Origin: Tateyamaria omphalii | Lineage (GTDB): Bacteria > Pseudomonadota > Alphaproteobacteria > Rhodobacterales > Rhodobacteraceae | Reading direction: 5' to 3' | Assembly (NCBI RefSeq): GCF_019802125.1 | Contig: NZ_JAHVHT010000010.1 | Location: forward strand, 1-59,923 | DNA: 59,923 bases | Part shown: positions 1-8,032 of the stretch, piece after piece | Layout: each line of letters begins with the position of its first letter | Position numbering within the stretch: the first letter of the stretch is position 1 | Made by a program: the position numbers and the translations under genes | Notes under the pieces: model-generated | Database searches by the model: none | Told to the model about the DNA's origin: nothing | Seen by the model: only the letters and a program-made list of their open reading frames with translations

Positions 1-119
1 CCACTTGGTACACGGTCTGCATCTTCTCGATGACAGTGGCCGCGTCGGTGAAATCCTCACCGTAGTCCACCAGCCCATCCAGATTGGCGAGCACCGGGTT
101 CAACCGCCACAAGCGGCGA
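1..119. repeat. Terminal direct repeat, left copy (circular overlap)
   Basis: Bases 1-119 are identical to bases 59805-59923. The repeat lies inside one gene (DUF3306), whose reading frame continues correctly when the ends are joined. This is the signature of a circular molecule written out linearly with a short overlap, not of a biological repeat. The implied circle is 59,804 bp. Confidence 0.95.
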
Positions 120-346
120 AGCGCGCGGGTCTTGAGGCGTTGGGGCAATTCAGCTTTCAGGAAATCACGCACCGCATCAGGGCTGTCCAGCGTTTCGGGT
201 TCCGGCAAGCTCAGCTCTGCGAGGATCTCTTCATCGGGCCGCTCTTCCAGCTTCGCCGCTTCAGCCTCGGCAACACGCGCCTCCAGCGCCTGCTCCTCGG
301 CCTCCACTCCGGCACGGCGCCGGGACCAGAAATCCCGGCCGCTCAA
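1..346 (-). CDS. DUF3306 protein, N-terminal part (runs over the circle junction)
   Basis: This is the first 115 codons of a formate dehydrogenase-associated DUF3306 protein, which continues at 59804-59602 when the circle is closed (182 residues in all). It starts with TTG at 346, overlapping the TGA of the DUF3305 gene (TTGA). The N terminus, SGRDFWSRRRAGVEAEE, has the FWSRR motif usual for the family; a Glu/Ala-rich stretch follows and then a conserved block ending in LNPVLANLDGLVDYGEDF. No signal peptide or membrane segment is visible. The function is unknown; the gene is regularly found in the accessory operon of alphaproteobacterial formate dehydrogenases. Confidence 0.85.
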   Translation of the reverse strand, partial: MSGRDFWSRRRAGVEAEEQALEARVAEAEAAKLEERPDEEILAELSLPEPETLDSPDAVRDFLKAELPQRLKTRALRRLWRLNPVLANLDGLVDYGEDFTDAATVIEKMQTVYQV

Positions 347-906
347 TGTACCCGCCTCCGCTGCCGCGCGGGGGACGCATAGATGTCGGCTGCTGTCGCA
401 ATACGTGGATCACCAATGCCGTCCTGCGTCAGGTCCGTCCGCTTCTTGTCGCGCTTGCGTTTGATGAACACCTCTTCCTCGTGGAAGTTGGTGACAAAGC
501 TCTGCACCCAGGCCACCAGCCCCGCGGGCATCGGCACCTTCTCGACAATCTCTTCACCGCTGTCGGTGTAGTCCTGCGCCTCATAAGGCGACGCCGTGAC
601 CAGCACGACGTCCAGCGGCTGATCACTCACACCCTCACGCATCACTACGTAGATGCTGGGCACCTCGGCAGACAGGCCATGCAGATACGCCTCAGTCTCA
701 GCCCCGTGCAGGTCCAACGGCAGTGTCGCGGCATGGTATTCCACCGCCTCGCCTTCGCGCCGCAACTCCTGCCAATCAGCAGGACCGGCACCCGGCAACA
801 CGGCAACAGCTTTCCAGGAATAGGCGGCCCACTGCGTCACGCCGGGCAGTCGTCGCAAAACAACGCCCAAAGGCATGGACTGGTACTTGTCTGGGTTTCG
901 GATCAA
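343..906 (-). CDS. DUF3305 protein, formate dehydrogenase accessory
   Basis: A 187-residue soluble protein of the DUF3305 family, first gene of the leftward formate dehydrogenase operon. The start is TTG at 906, chosen because GGAGG sits seven bases upstream; an in-frame ATG ten codons later (MPLGVVLRRLPGVTQW) matches the usual family N terminus, so the extra residues are not certain. The family motif PLGVV-RR-PGVT-WA is present, and Arg/Lys-rich KRKRDKKRTD near residues 149-158 could contact acidic partners or nucleic acid. No enzyme motif is seen. Function unknown; linked to formate dehydrogenase by gene order. Confidence 0.88.
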   Translation of the reverse strand: MIRNPDKYQSMPLGVVLRRLPGVTQWAAYSWKAVAVLPGAGPADWQELRREGEAVEYHAATLPLDLHGAETEAYLHGLSAEVPSIYVVMREGVSDQPLDVVLVTASPYEAQDYTDSGEEIVEKVPMPAGLVAWVQSFVTNFHEEEVFIKRKRDKKRTDLTQDGIGDPRIATAADIYASPARQRRRVH

Positions 907-1235
907 CCTATTTCCTCCGTGTGGTTATTAAACTGCCTAATTTCTGATCCGAGAAGCGTCTTATGTGAGGTTTCGCGGTGTTTGCGGAAGCACAGGCAAT
1001 TTGGCCACCTTGTCCCACCGATCCACAGCGCAAGGGACGAATTGTCCATCATGAGCGTTTCTGTCGGGAATACCGCCGTATACCGAAGTACGAATCACCC
1101 ACGCCAATTCGGGGCCGTCTGGGCGGGCCTCGACACAAGAAATCGGTTTGTGAACGGCTGCGAATCGCGGCTACGCTAGGCCAAACAACCAGCCGGACGA
1201 CGGGGTTTTGAACCGTCGCAGCAAGGGGAAAATAC
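907..1235. promoter_or_regulatory. Divergent promoter region between DUF3305 and polyferredoxin genes
   Basis: About 330 bases without a gene separate the leftward formate dehydrogenase operon from the rightward polyferredoxin gene, so both promoters should lie here. The two Shine-Dalgarno sequences are clear (GGAGG before the TTG at 906; AAGGGG before the GTG at 1236). I see no convincing riboswitch fold or long dyad, and cannot assign -35/-10 boxes. Confidence 0.55.
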
Positions 1236-3182
1236 GTGGCCAAGTCACTGATTACATGCGATTGTTTGGGCACCCAGACCATCGACGCCGAAGGGTTGTC
1301 GCAGGCCACCGGCCTGGATGTCCGTCCCCCCTGTTCGGCCCTCTGCACCACCCAGTTGGACCGCGTCCAGGCCGCACTTGAGGGGGGCGATGCAGTTTTT
1401 TGCTGTACCCAGGAAGCCCGCGTTTTCGAGGAATTGGCGGAGGGTCTGGACCTGCCCGCACCCCCCACCCTCGACCTGCGCGACCGGGCGGGGTGGAGCG
1501 ACGATGACTTCCCAAAACTGCCCAAAATGTCCGCACTGACTGCCGACGCCATGCTGCCCGGGGAGCCGGAAAAGACGCTGGATGTGGTCAGCGAGGGGCT
1601 GTGCCTGATCCTCGGACCCGCAGAGGTGGCGCTGGACGCCGCCGCGCAACTAAAGGATCACCTGGGCGTCACCGTGCTACTGAGCGATACAAGCGACGTA
1701 CCCGACACCCGCGATTTCGACGTGGTCGTGGGCAAGCTGCGGCGCGCATCAGGCGCCTTCGCCAATTTCGAAGTGGTCATCGACGCGCTGCAACAAATCG
1801 AACCCGGCGGACGCGGGGCCTTCACCCTGACCGACCCGCAGGACGGCGCCAAATCGCAATGCGATATCATCCTCGATCTGCGCGGCGACACGCCCCTGTT
1901 CCCCGCACATGAAAAGCGCGACGGCTACCTGCGCGCCGAACCTGGCCACGCGCCGGGCATCGCTGCAGCCATCCTCGCCGCCTCGCACCTGACCGGCACG
2001 TTTGAAAAGACGCTCTACGTCAAAACCACCCCCCTGCTCTGCGCGCACAGCCGCGCGGAACAGACCGGATGCACCAACTGTCTCGACCTCTGCCCCACCG
2101 GTGCGATCACCTCCGCAGGCGAGCACGTCGCCATCGACCCGATGATCTGCGCGGGCTGCGGCGCCTGTTCCGCCGCCTGCCCCTCGGGCGCCATCACCTA
2201 CGACGCGCCGCCCGTCGATCTGACGATGCGGCGGGTGCAGGCGATGGCCAAGGCGTTCCTTGATGCGGGAGGCACCGCCCCACGCTTGCTTGTCCATGAC
2301 AGCCACGGGTCTGAGATGATCCGCCTGTCGGCACGCCACGGCCGCGGCCTGCCCGCCGATGTCATCCCACTGGAGATGTCAGCCATCGGCGCGTTCGGTC
2401 ACGCCGAAGCCATTGCCGCCCTCGCCGCAGGCTTCGCAAGCGTTACGCTGCTGCCGGGCCCGAAGGCGGATGTCCCTGCGTTAGAGACGCAAATCACGCT
2501 CACCAACGCCATTGCAGGCGCAGGCAAAGCCACATTGCTCGACACACCCGACCCCGACGCGATGAGCGACGCGCTCTACGGGGCCGAGGCCCCTGCCCCG
2601 GTCGCTACCCCAGTCCGCCCCATGGGCACGCGGCGGCAGATCACCCGGCAAGCGGCCAAGGCGCTGCATCCCGACACCGACAGCATCGCGCTGCCCGACG
2701 GCGTGCCTTACGGGGCCGTGCTGGTCGATACCGACGCCTGCACGCTCTGCCTGTCCTGCGTGTCACTCTGCCCGTCGGGTGCCCTTGGCGACAACTCCGA
2801 CAAGCCTCAGCTCAGGTTCCAGGAAGACGCCTGCCTGCAATGCGGCCTCTGTGCCAATATCTGCCCCGAAGACGCGATCACCTATGAACCGCGCCTGAAC
2901 CTCACGGACGCGGCGCTGACCCAGACCATCCTGAACGAGGAAGAGCCCTTCCCATGCATCGAATGCGGCGCGCTCTTTGGCTCCAAATCCGCCATCGACC
3001 GGATCACGGACAAGCTGAAGGATCACGCCATGTTCTCGGGCGACAAGCTGCGGATGATCCAGATGTGCGACAATTGCCGGGTCACTGCGCAGTTCCACGC
3101 CGACGACAACCCGTTCCAGGGCGGCGAACGCCCCCGCGTGCGGACCACGGACGACTACCTGTCAAAGCGGCGCGATCACTGA
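1236..3182 (+). CDS. Polyferredoxin, formate dehydrogenase-associated (four 4Fe-4S motifs)
   Basis: A 648-residue cytoplasmic iron-sulfur protein starting with GTG. The N-terminal ~230 residues, beginning ITCDCLGTQ, resemble the Cys-containing N terminus seen in HdrA-like proteins but carry no flavin motif I can recognise. Four ferredoxin-type motifs follow: CTNCLDLCP and CAGCGACSAACP near residues 280-315, then CTLCLSCVSLCP and CLQCGLCANICP near 505-560. A C-terminal CIEC/CDNC pair could bind a metal. The protein sits head-to-head with the formate dehydrogenase operon, as in many Rhodobacteraceae. It probably passes electrons to or from a partner during enzyme activity or maturation; the partner is unknown. 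Confidence 0.85.
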   Translation: MAKSLITCDCLGTQTIDAEGLSQATGLDVRPPCSALCTTQLDRVQAALEGGDAVFCCTQEARVFEELAEGLDLPAPPTLDLRDRAGWSDDDFPKLPKMSALTADAMLPGEPEKTLDVVSEGLCLILGPAEVALDAAAQLKDHLGVTVLLSDTSDVPDTRDFDVVVGKLRRASGAFANFEVVIDALQQIEPGGRGAFTLTDPQDGAKSQCDIILDLRGDTPLFPAHEKRDGYLRAEPGHAPGIAAAILAASHLTGTFEKTLYVKTTPLLCAHSRAEQTGCTNCLDLCPTGAITSAGEHVAIDPMICAGCGACSAACPSGAITYDAPPVDLTMRRVQAMAKAFLDAGGTAPRLLVHDSHGSEMIRLSARHGRGLPADVIPLEMSAIGAFGHAEAIAALAAGFASVTLLPGPKADVPALETQITLTNAIAGAGKATLLDTPDPDAMSDALYGAEAPAPVATPVRPMGTRRQITRQAAKALHPDTDSIALPDGVPYGAVLVDTDACTLCLSCVSLCPSGALGDNSDKPQLRFQEDACLQCGLCANICPEDAITYEPRLNLTDAALTQTILNEEEPFPCIECGALFGSKSAIDRITDKLKDHAMFSGDKLRMIQMCDNCRVTAQFHADDNPFQGGERPRVRTTDDYLSKRRDH

Positions 3183-3907
3183 TGTTCGAGCGGCTTGCCC
3201 AGATCGGCAGGGTCCAGCACGGCCACATAGGCCAGGATCGCCTCAAGGTCGTCGAGCGTCAGCTCGATCGGCGCGATGGGCGACGGGCGGTCGATGGGGA
3301 ATGGGTCGGTCACACCCTCAAGCTGGGTAAAGGCCGCATGGGGTTTCAGCGCGTAGAAGCCCGCAAAGCGCGCCTGCCAATCCTCAAACCCGCGCATGAC
3401 GAAAAAGCTCGGCGTAGAGCCTATTCCAAAGCTGTCCTTGCCCCGCTCGGTCACGTGACAGCGCCCGCATTTGTCCCAAGACACGCCCTGCCCCGCTATG
3501 GCGTCACCGGTCATCTCGACCTTCGCCACGACGCGCTCCTGCACCTGCGGCTCGGTGAACAGCGGCTCTCCGTCGGGCGCAAAACCCTGCACCGTGCGAC
3601 GCCCAACATCGGACGTCAGCCAGTCGGCAAAGCGCTGCGCACCCTTCCCGTCACCGCGCAAATCCATATGCCAAGTCTGACCGAGACCCGAAAACAGCGC
3701 CCGTCCATCCGGGCCCAACACGAGATCGGCCGCAGCAGGGTCATCCACAATTTCGACCCTAACCTGGGTTTTCAGCGAAAAGCGCGGCGCGATATGCTTG
3801 ATCAACCCGCTTTCGACCAGCGCAGGCGGGGCATAGAACACCACCCGTTTGTCATCGGCCATTGCCAAACCCGGCAACAGGGCCAAGATCAGTACCAACA
3901 TGCGCAT
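3176..3907 (-). CDS. c-type cytochrome with a TupA-like N-terminal domain
   Basis: A 243-residue exported protein: signal peptide (residues 1-17, ending AMA), an N-terminal domain of about 110 residues, then a class I cytochrome c region with CGRCH at 147-151. Within the N-terminal domain, WLTSD followed by G and DGE-LF (residues ~96-117) matches the C-terminal stretch of the tungstate-binding protein encoded at 6504-7319 (WLTSD...DGETLF). It therefore appears to be a fusion of part of a TupA/ModA-like periplasmic lobe with a cytochrome. Its stop overlaps that of the polyferredoxin gene. A role as redox partner of formate dehydrogenase is inferred; a metal- or anion-sensing role is possible but unproven. 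Confidence 0.8.
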   Translation of the reverse strand: MRMLVLILALLPGLAMADDKRVVFYAPPALVESGLIKHIAPRFSLKTQVRVEIVDDPAAADLVLGPDGRALFSGLGQTWHMDLRGDGKGAQRFADWLTSDVGRRTVQGFAPDGEPLFTEPQVQERVVAKVEMTGDAIAGQGVSWDKCGRCHVTERGKDSFGIGSTPSFFVMRGFEDWQARFAGFYALKPHAAFTQLEGVTDPFPIDRPSPIAPIELTLDDLEAILAYVAVLDPADLGKPLEHQ

Positions 3908-3964
3908 TGGGTCAGCCTACGGTCCGCCCCGGCGCTGCGTCAACAATAGGGAGGGGGAAGCCCC

Positions 3965-4156
3965 ATGAGCGACGATTTCAACATGTCCATGCGCAAGTTC
4001 CTGAAACAGGTGGGCGTGACGTCCCAACAGGCCATCGAAGAAGCGATGCGCGGGGCCGAGACGGGCGGCAAGACCTACAAGGTCAAGGCCGTGGTCACCA
4101 TCGAAGAGCTGGGCATGACACATGAAGTGTCGGGCGAGATCACCGGACAGGACTGA
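3965..4156 (+). CDS. Small DUF6494-family protein
   Basis: A 63-residue soluble protein (MSDDFNMSMRKFLKQVGVTSQ...) preceded by GGGAGGGGG. It has one helical N-terminal half and a beta-rich C-terminal half (KTYKVKAVVTIEELGMTHEVSGEI), with no cysteine. The stop lies three bases before the GTG of the Mrp gene, so they are co-transcribed. I recognise it as the small family annotated DUF6494, which goes with this gene set; its function is not known. Confidence 0.8.
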   Translation: MSDDFNMSMRKFLKQVGVTSQQAIEEAMRGAETGGKTYKVKAVVTIEELGMTHEVSGEITGQD

Positions 4157-4159
4157 CAC

Positions 4160-5221
4160 GTGACGACAAGCAGGGATGAGGTGCTGGAGGTTCTGAAAGG
4201 GATCGAAGCACCGGGCGGTGACATCGTATCGACTGGTGTGATGCGTGCGCTGAACGTGGACGACGGCACGGTGCGCTTCGTGATGGAGATCAACCCGGCG
4301 CAGGCCTCCGCCTATGAGGGCGTGAAGGCACAGGCCGAAGCAGCGCTGGGTGCGCTCAACGGCATCGAAAGCGTGTCGATTGTGCTGACCGGACATACAG
4401 AAAAGGCGCCTCCACCCGATCTGAAACCGCAGAGACCAGCCGAGCCGAAAGGACCGCAGAAGGTGCCAGGCATCGACCGCATTCTCGCAGTGGCCTCGGG
4501 CAAGGGCGGCGTGGGCAAGTCGACCGTGTCGGCAAACCTGGCGTGCGCATTGGCGCAACAGGGGCGGCGCGTGGGTCTGCTGGATGCAGACGTGTACGGC
4601 CCGTCGCAGCCGCGCATGCTGGGTGTGTCCGGCCGCCCCGCCTCACCTGATGGCAAAACGATCCTGCCCATGCGCAATCACGGCGTCACGATGATGTCCA
4701 TCGGCCTGATGATGAATGACGATCAGGCGGTCGTCTGGCGAGGCCCGATGCTGATGGGCGCGTTGCAACAGATGATGAGCCAGGTGCAGTGGGGGGCGTT
4801 GGATGTGCTGATTGTCGACCTGCCGCCCGGCACGGGTGACGTGCAGATGACGCTGGCGCAAAAATTCGTTGTCGACGGGGCAATTGTCGTCTCTACACCG
4901 CAGGATGTCGCCCTCCTCGACGCGCGCAAGGGCGTGGACATGTTCCAGCAACTGCACGTGCCCATCGTCGGAATGATCGAGAATATGAGCACGCATATCT
5001 GCTCCAACTGCGGGCACGAGGAACACGTGTTCGGACATGGAGGTGTCAAAGCGGAGGCCGAGAAGCTGGGCGTGCCCCTGCTCGCCGAGGTGCCACTTGA
5101 CCTGCAGATCCGTCTCGCCGCTGATGGCGGTGCCCCGATCACGGTCAGCCAGCCCGACAGCGCGCAGGCACGCGCGTTTCAGGATGTTGCCGCCGGTCTC
5201 GTCTCGCAGGGGGCTGCATGA
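4160..5221 (+). CDS. Mrp/NBP35-family iron-sulfur carrier ATPase
   Basis: A 353-residue P-loop ATPase of the Mrp/ApbC family, which carries and transfers 4Fe-4S clusters to target proteins. The start is GTG. Residues 1-80 form an MIP18/DUF59-like domain; the deviant Walker A GKGGVGKST is near residue 115, LPPGTGDVQ near 221-229, and the bridging CxxC (ICSNCG) near 281. It lies between the DUF6494 gene and a lipoate-ligase-like gene, with ATGA overlap to the next gene. Formate dehydrogenase and the polyferredoxin together need many clusters, so a plasmid-borne carrier fits the context. A chromosomal paralogue is likely but not visible. Confidence 0.93.
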   Translation: MTTSRDEVLEVLKGIEAPGGDIVSTGVMRALNVDDGTVRFVMEINPAQASAYEGVKAQAEAALGALNGIESVSIVLTGHTEKAPPPDLKPQRPAEPKGPQKVPGIDRILAVASGKGGVGKSTVSANLACALAQQGRRVGLLDADVYGPSQPRMLGVSGRPASPDGKTILPMRNHGVTMMSIGLMMNDDQAVVWRGPMLMGALQQMMSQVQWGALDVLIVDLPPGTGDVQMTLAQKFVVDGAIVVSTPQDVALLDARKGVDMFQQLHVPIVGMIENMSTHICSNCGHEEHVFGHGGVKAEAEKLGVPLLAEVPLDLQIRLAADGGAPITVSQPDSAQARAFQDVAAGLVSQGAA

Positions 5222-5925
5222 GCGATGCCGCCATCACCTTCCCACCGCTGATGTGGGGCGAGGCAGCGCCGGACAGCGCATTCGACCATGCGGTCATGCG
5301 CGCGACGCTGGGCTGTGACGCGGGCCTGATCGCTTACAAATTGGGTGCGGCAGAGATGGAAGCGGCGTTGGTTTTCGCGCCCGAAGTGCCGCTATCCAAG
5401 GCGATGACGATGCTGCCGTTGTGCGGCGTGGGCTTCCAAAACGCGCTTGGCGCGCTGGCTCCGCCCGAGGTCGCCGTGCATCTGGACTGGTGGGGCGGCA
5501 TCCGCGTGAACGGCGCACGCTGCGGCGGGTTTCGGGCAATGGCATCTGGCACAGACCCGGAGGCCGTGCCGGATTGGCTGGTGATTGGTTTCACACTGCC
5601 GCTAATCCCGGCCTCTGAGGATTTGGGCCACACCCCCGACGACACTGCCCTTTTTGCCGAGGGCTGCGCCGAGGTGGACCCCCCTACCCTTCTGGAAGCC
5701 TGGGCGCGGCATACCCTCAACTGGTTGAACCGATGGGAAGATGAGGGATCCGCGCCCTTGCATTCGGAATGGCGAGGATTGGCGCACGGGATCGGCGAAG
5801 ATGTAGAAAATCAGTCTCTAAACGGGACGTTTTTGGGTGTGGATGAGGATTTTGGCATGCTTCTGCGCGATACGGAGACAACCCACCTGATCCCGCTGAC
5901 ACAAGTGCTGGAGGCTCAGACATGA
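5218..5925 (+). CDS. Biotin/lipoate ligase-like protein (DUF4444 type)
   Basis: A 235-residue cytoplasmic protein resembling biotin/lipoate protein ligases with a C-terminal DUF4444 domain (LNGTFLGVDEDFGMLLRDTETTHLIPL). The N-terminal motif FPPLMWGEA-PDSAFDHAV resembles the substrate-pocket start of these ligases, but the usual GRGR.R.W motif is absent; the nearest equivalent is VHLDWWGGIRVNGARCGGFR. It may have lost ligase chemistry. It overlaps its neighbours by four bases on each side (ATGA), so it is tightly coupled to Mrp and DUF6505. Substrate unknown. Confidence 0.75.
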   Translation: MSDAAITFPPLMWGEAAPDSAFDHAVMRATLGCDAGLIAYKLGAAEMEAALVFAPEVPLSKAMTMLPLCGVGFQNALGALAPPEVAVHLDWWGGIRVNGARCGGFRAMASGTDPEAVPDWLVIGFTLPLIPASEDLGHTPDDTALFAEGCAEVDPPTLLEAWARHTLNWLNRWEDEGSAPLHSEWRGLAHGIGEDVENQSLNGTFLGVDEDFGMLLRDTETTHLIPLTQVLEAQT

Positions 5926-6407
5926 AACTCGCCCGCGCGATCCATTTCGACGAAAGCGACATGAACGTCTTCGCCTCCCCTGCCCGCACCGGTGAGTGGT
6001 GCATCTCGGGCGGGTTCGAGTTTTCGAATTGGGGCGAAGGCGATCTGACCGGAAAAGCGCGCCAGGCCTTTGCCAATGGCTGGTTCGGGTTGGAGACGGG
6101 CGGGCGTGTGACCTTTGTCGCGGTGACACAGCTTGAAACGCCCGAGTTAGAGACGTTGACCGACCTGCTGGCGCAGCATTTCGTGACCTATTACGGCGCA
6201 CCTTCCGCCGAAGCGGCGCGGCCCGTGGCGGCCGAGGAGCTGTCGCAAATGATCGAGCTGTGCGAGGACCATGATGCAAACACCCTACTCACCGTCTCTC
6301 GTGAATTGACGGAAGCTGGCGTGCGCGAGGCGTATCGGACCATCCAGCCGCAAGACGCAGGTCTGGATCAGTTTGCGATCCATGGGGATACCGGGCACAA
6401 GCACTAA
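5922..6407 (+). CDS. DUF6505-family protein
   Basis: A 161-residue soluble protein (MKLARAIHFDESDMNVFASPA...) that ends the Mrp operon. Recognisable blocks are GEWCISGGFEFSNW and TFVAVTQLETPELETLTDLLAQHF. No catalytic motif, signal peptide or membrane segment is seen. It fits the DUF6505 family found beside formate dehydrogenase accessory genes in Rhodobacterales. Function unknown. A GC-rich hairpin with a T tract follows the stop. Confidence 0.78.
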   Translation: MKLARAIHFDESDMNVFASPARTGEWCISGGFEFSNWGEGDLTGKARQAFANGWFGLETGGRVTFVAVTQLETPELETLTDLLAQHFVTYYGAPSAEAARPVAAEELSQMIELCEDHDANTLLTVSRELTEAGVREAYRTIQPQDAGLDQFAIHGDTGHKH

Positions 6408-6446
6408 GATCCTCGATTTCGAATTGGCGATGCCAATCCGACCAAC

Positions 6447-6480
6447 GCGGGGGCCAGCCCCCGCACCCCCGTCGTATTTT
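6447..6480 (+). terminator. GC-rich hairpin with T tract after the Mrp operon
   Basis: GCGGGGGC, a two-base loop, then GCCCCCGC (6447-6464), followed by ACCCCCGTCGTATTTT. It lies between convergent genes (DUF6505 and tupA). Nearly the same sequence recurs at 41530-41564. It probably ends the rightward operon. Confidence 0.7.
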
Positions 6481-6503
6481 CAGTCAGAAGAAGCCAAAAT
6501 CGC

Positions 6504-7319
6504 CTAGTTAGACACAGGTTCGGCGTTGAAAACGAACAGGGTTTCACCGTCGATGGTGTACCCATCAATCAACGCTTGCGCCCGGTCGGACGTGAGCCAC
6601 GTTTCCAGTTTGGACACCAGGTCGGTTTTGACATGTGGATGTAGTTCGGGGTTCACCGGCAAATAGGCGTATTGGTTGAAAAGCACCGGGTCGCCGGAAA
6701 AAAGCATCGCAAGATCGCCCTTGTTGCCGAAGTTCAGCCAACTCGCGCGGTCCGACAGGATGTAGGCGTTAAGGCCGGAGGCTGTATTGAGAGCGGCGCC
6801 CATGCCCGCACCTACGGCACGGTACCATTCCCCGAACGTATCGGCAGCAAGATCGGCGTCAGCCCATAGGCTCAGCTCCTTCTTGTGCGTGCCGCTGTCG
6901 TCCCCGCGACTGACGAAGGCAGCATTGGACGCAGCGATGGATTGAAGCGCTTCGGCAGCCGTTTCAGCGGTTGCAGTGCCTGCCGGATCATCCGAGGGGC
7001 CGACGATGATGAAGTCGTTGTACATGATTTCGCGTCGGTGCGTCCCGAAGCCATCGGCGACAAACGCCTCCTCCGCCGAGCGAGAATGGACGAGGATCGC
7101 ATCTACATCGCCCGCCTCACCCAACCTCAGCGCCTGGCCTGTTCCGACGACAAGCAATTGAACTTCGAGGTCCAAGTCTTTGGCAATCTCGGGCAAGAGC
7201 ACATCGGCAAGCCCGGAGTTGTGGAATGAGGTCGTGACGGCCATGCGCATCTGATCGGCGGCCTGCGCAATACCGGCGGTGATCGCCGCCAGAAAAGCCA
7301 ACAACAGTGTCTGTTTCAT
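6504..7319 (-). CDS. tupA: Tungstate ABC transporter, periplasmic binding protein TupA
   Basis: A 271-residue exported binding protein with a signal peptide (residues 1-20, ending AQA). It carries the TupA signature: TTSFHNSGLADVLLP near residue 29, LLVVGTGQALRLGEAGDVDAILVH near 55-78, and MYNDFIIVGPSDDPAG near 98-113. TupA binds tungstate with high selectivity over molybdate (family knowledge). It overlaps the ATPase gene by four bases. Its place between the formate dehydrogenase accessory genes and parB suggests it supplies tungsten for the formate dehydrogenase on the same plasmid. Confidence 0.93.
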   Translation of the reverse strand: MKQTLLLAFLAAITAGIAQAADQMRMAVTTSFHNSGLADVLLPEIAKDLDLEVQLLVVGTGQALRLGEAGDVDAILVHSRSAEEAFVADGFGTHRREIMYNDFIIVGPSDDPAGTATAETAAEALQSIAASNAAFVSRGDDSGTHKKELSLWADADLAADTFGEWYRAVGAGMGAALNTASGLNAYILSDRASWLNFGNKGDLAMLFSGDPVLFNQYAYLPVNPELHPHVKTDLVSKLETWLTSDRAQALIDGYTIDGETLFVFNAEPVSN

Positions 7320-8032
7320 TCCACGATGTCTCCTTGCAAAAAGGCGCGCGCTTCGGGGGTTTGCGGGGCCTCGAAAAATGCGGGCGCCGGGCCGGTTTCA
7401 TGAACTTTACCGCCCAACATAAACACTATCTGATCCGCAATGCGCCGTGCTTGACCCATATCATGTGTCGAGAGGATTAACCGTGTGCCATCCGCCTTGG
7501 CCTGCAGAAGAATCGCTTCGATCTCGCGCATGGCGCGGCCGTCGAGGGACGCGGTTGGTTCATCGAGAAAGACCAAGGCTGGATCCGTGATCAGCGCTCG
7601 GGCGATCGCCAGTTTTTGCTGTTCACCACCCGAAAGCACCATGGCGCGGCGGGTCAGATGCGGCTCTAACCCCACCTTCGCGGCCCACTCTCGCGCGGCC
7701 GCGCGCGCCTGTTTCCGCGCAACACCGCGCAGCTGTAGCGGGTAGGTCAGGTTTTCCTCGACCGTGCGGCGCAGCACCACAGGCTGTTGAAAGACGAAAG
7801 CCTGATGATGCCGGGCTGTTGCGGTATCGCAGGCCCAGCTCACCTCTCCGCCCGTCAGGCGGGCCGTGCCGTGCATCAGGCGCAGCAGGGTGGTTTTGCC
7901 GGATCCGTTGGGCCCTATGACAACGCATAGCCCCTGCCCGTCCAGCGACAGATCGATGGGCCCGACCAGACGTTTGCCACGCCGGGACGTTTCTGCCCCC
8001 TTCAGCGTCAGTGGAAACAGGTCGCTCACCAT
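7316..8032 (-). CDS. tupC: Tungstate ABC transporter, ATPase TupC
   Basis: A 238-residue ABC ATPase: Walker A GPNGSGKTT (near residue 39), Q-loop FVFQQP, signature LSGGEQQK, Walker B ALVFLDEPTASLD and the switch histidine in STHDMGQARRIAD. It couples ATP hydrolysis to tungstate import with TupA and the permease. It starts at ATG 8032, overlapping the permease gene by seven bases and tupA by four. No C-terminal Mop regulatory domain is present, so the transporter shows no built-in oxyanion inhibition. Confidence 0.92.
   Translation of the reverse strand: MVSDLFPLTLKGAETSRRGKRLVGPIDLSLDGQGLCVVIGPNGSGKTTLLRLMHGTARLTGGEVSWACDTATARHHQAFVFQQPVVLRRTVEENLTYPLQLRGVARKQARAAAREWAAKVGLEPHLTRRAMVLSGGEQQKLAIARALITDPALVFLDEPTASLDGRAMREIEAILLQAKADGTRLILSTHDMGQARRIADQIVFMLGGKVHETGPAPAFFEAPQTPEARAFLQGDIVE

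Noticed and set aside
907..1235. A molybdenum/tungsten cofactor riboswitch before the formate dehydrogenase genes
   Set aside because: I could not find a convincing conserved fold by eye. A covariance-model search would be decisive.
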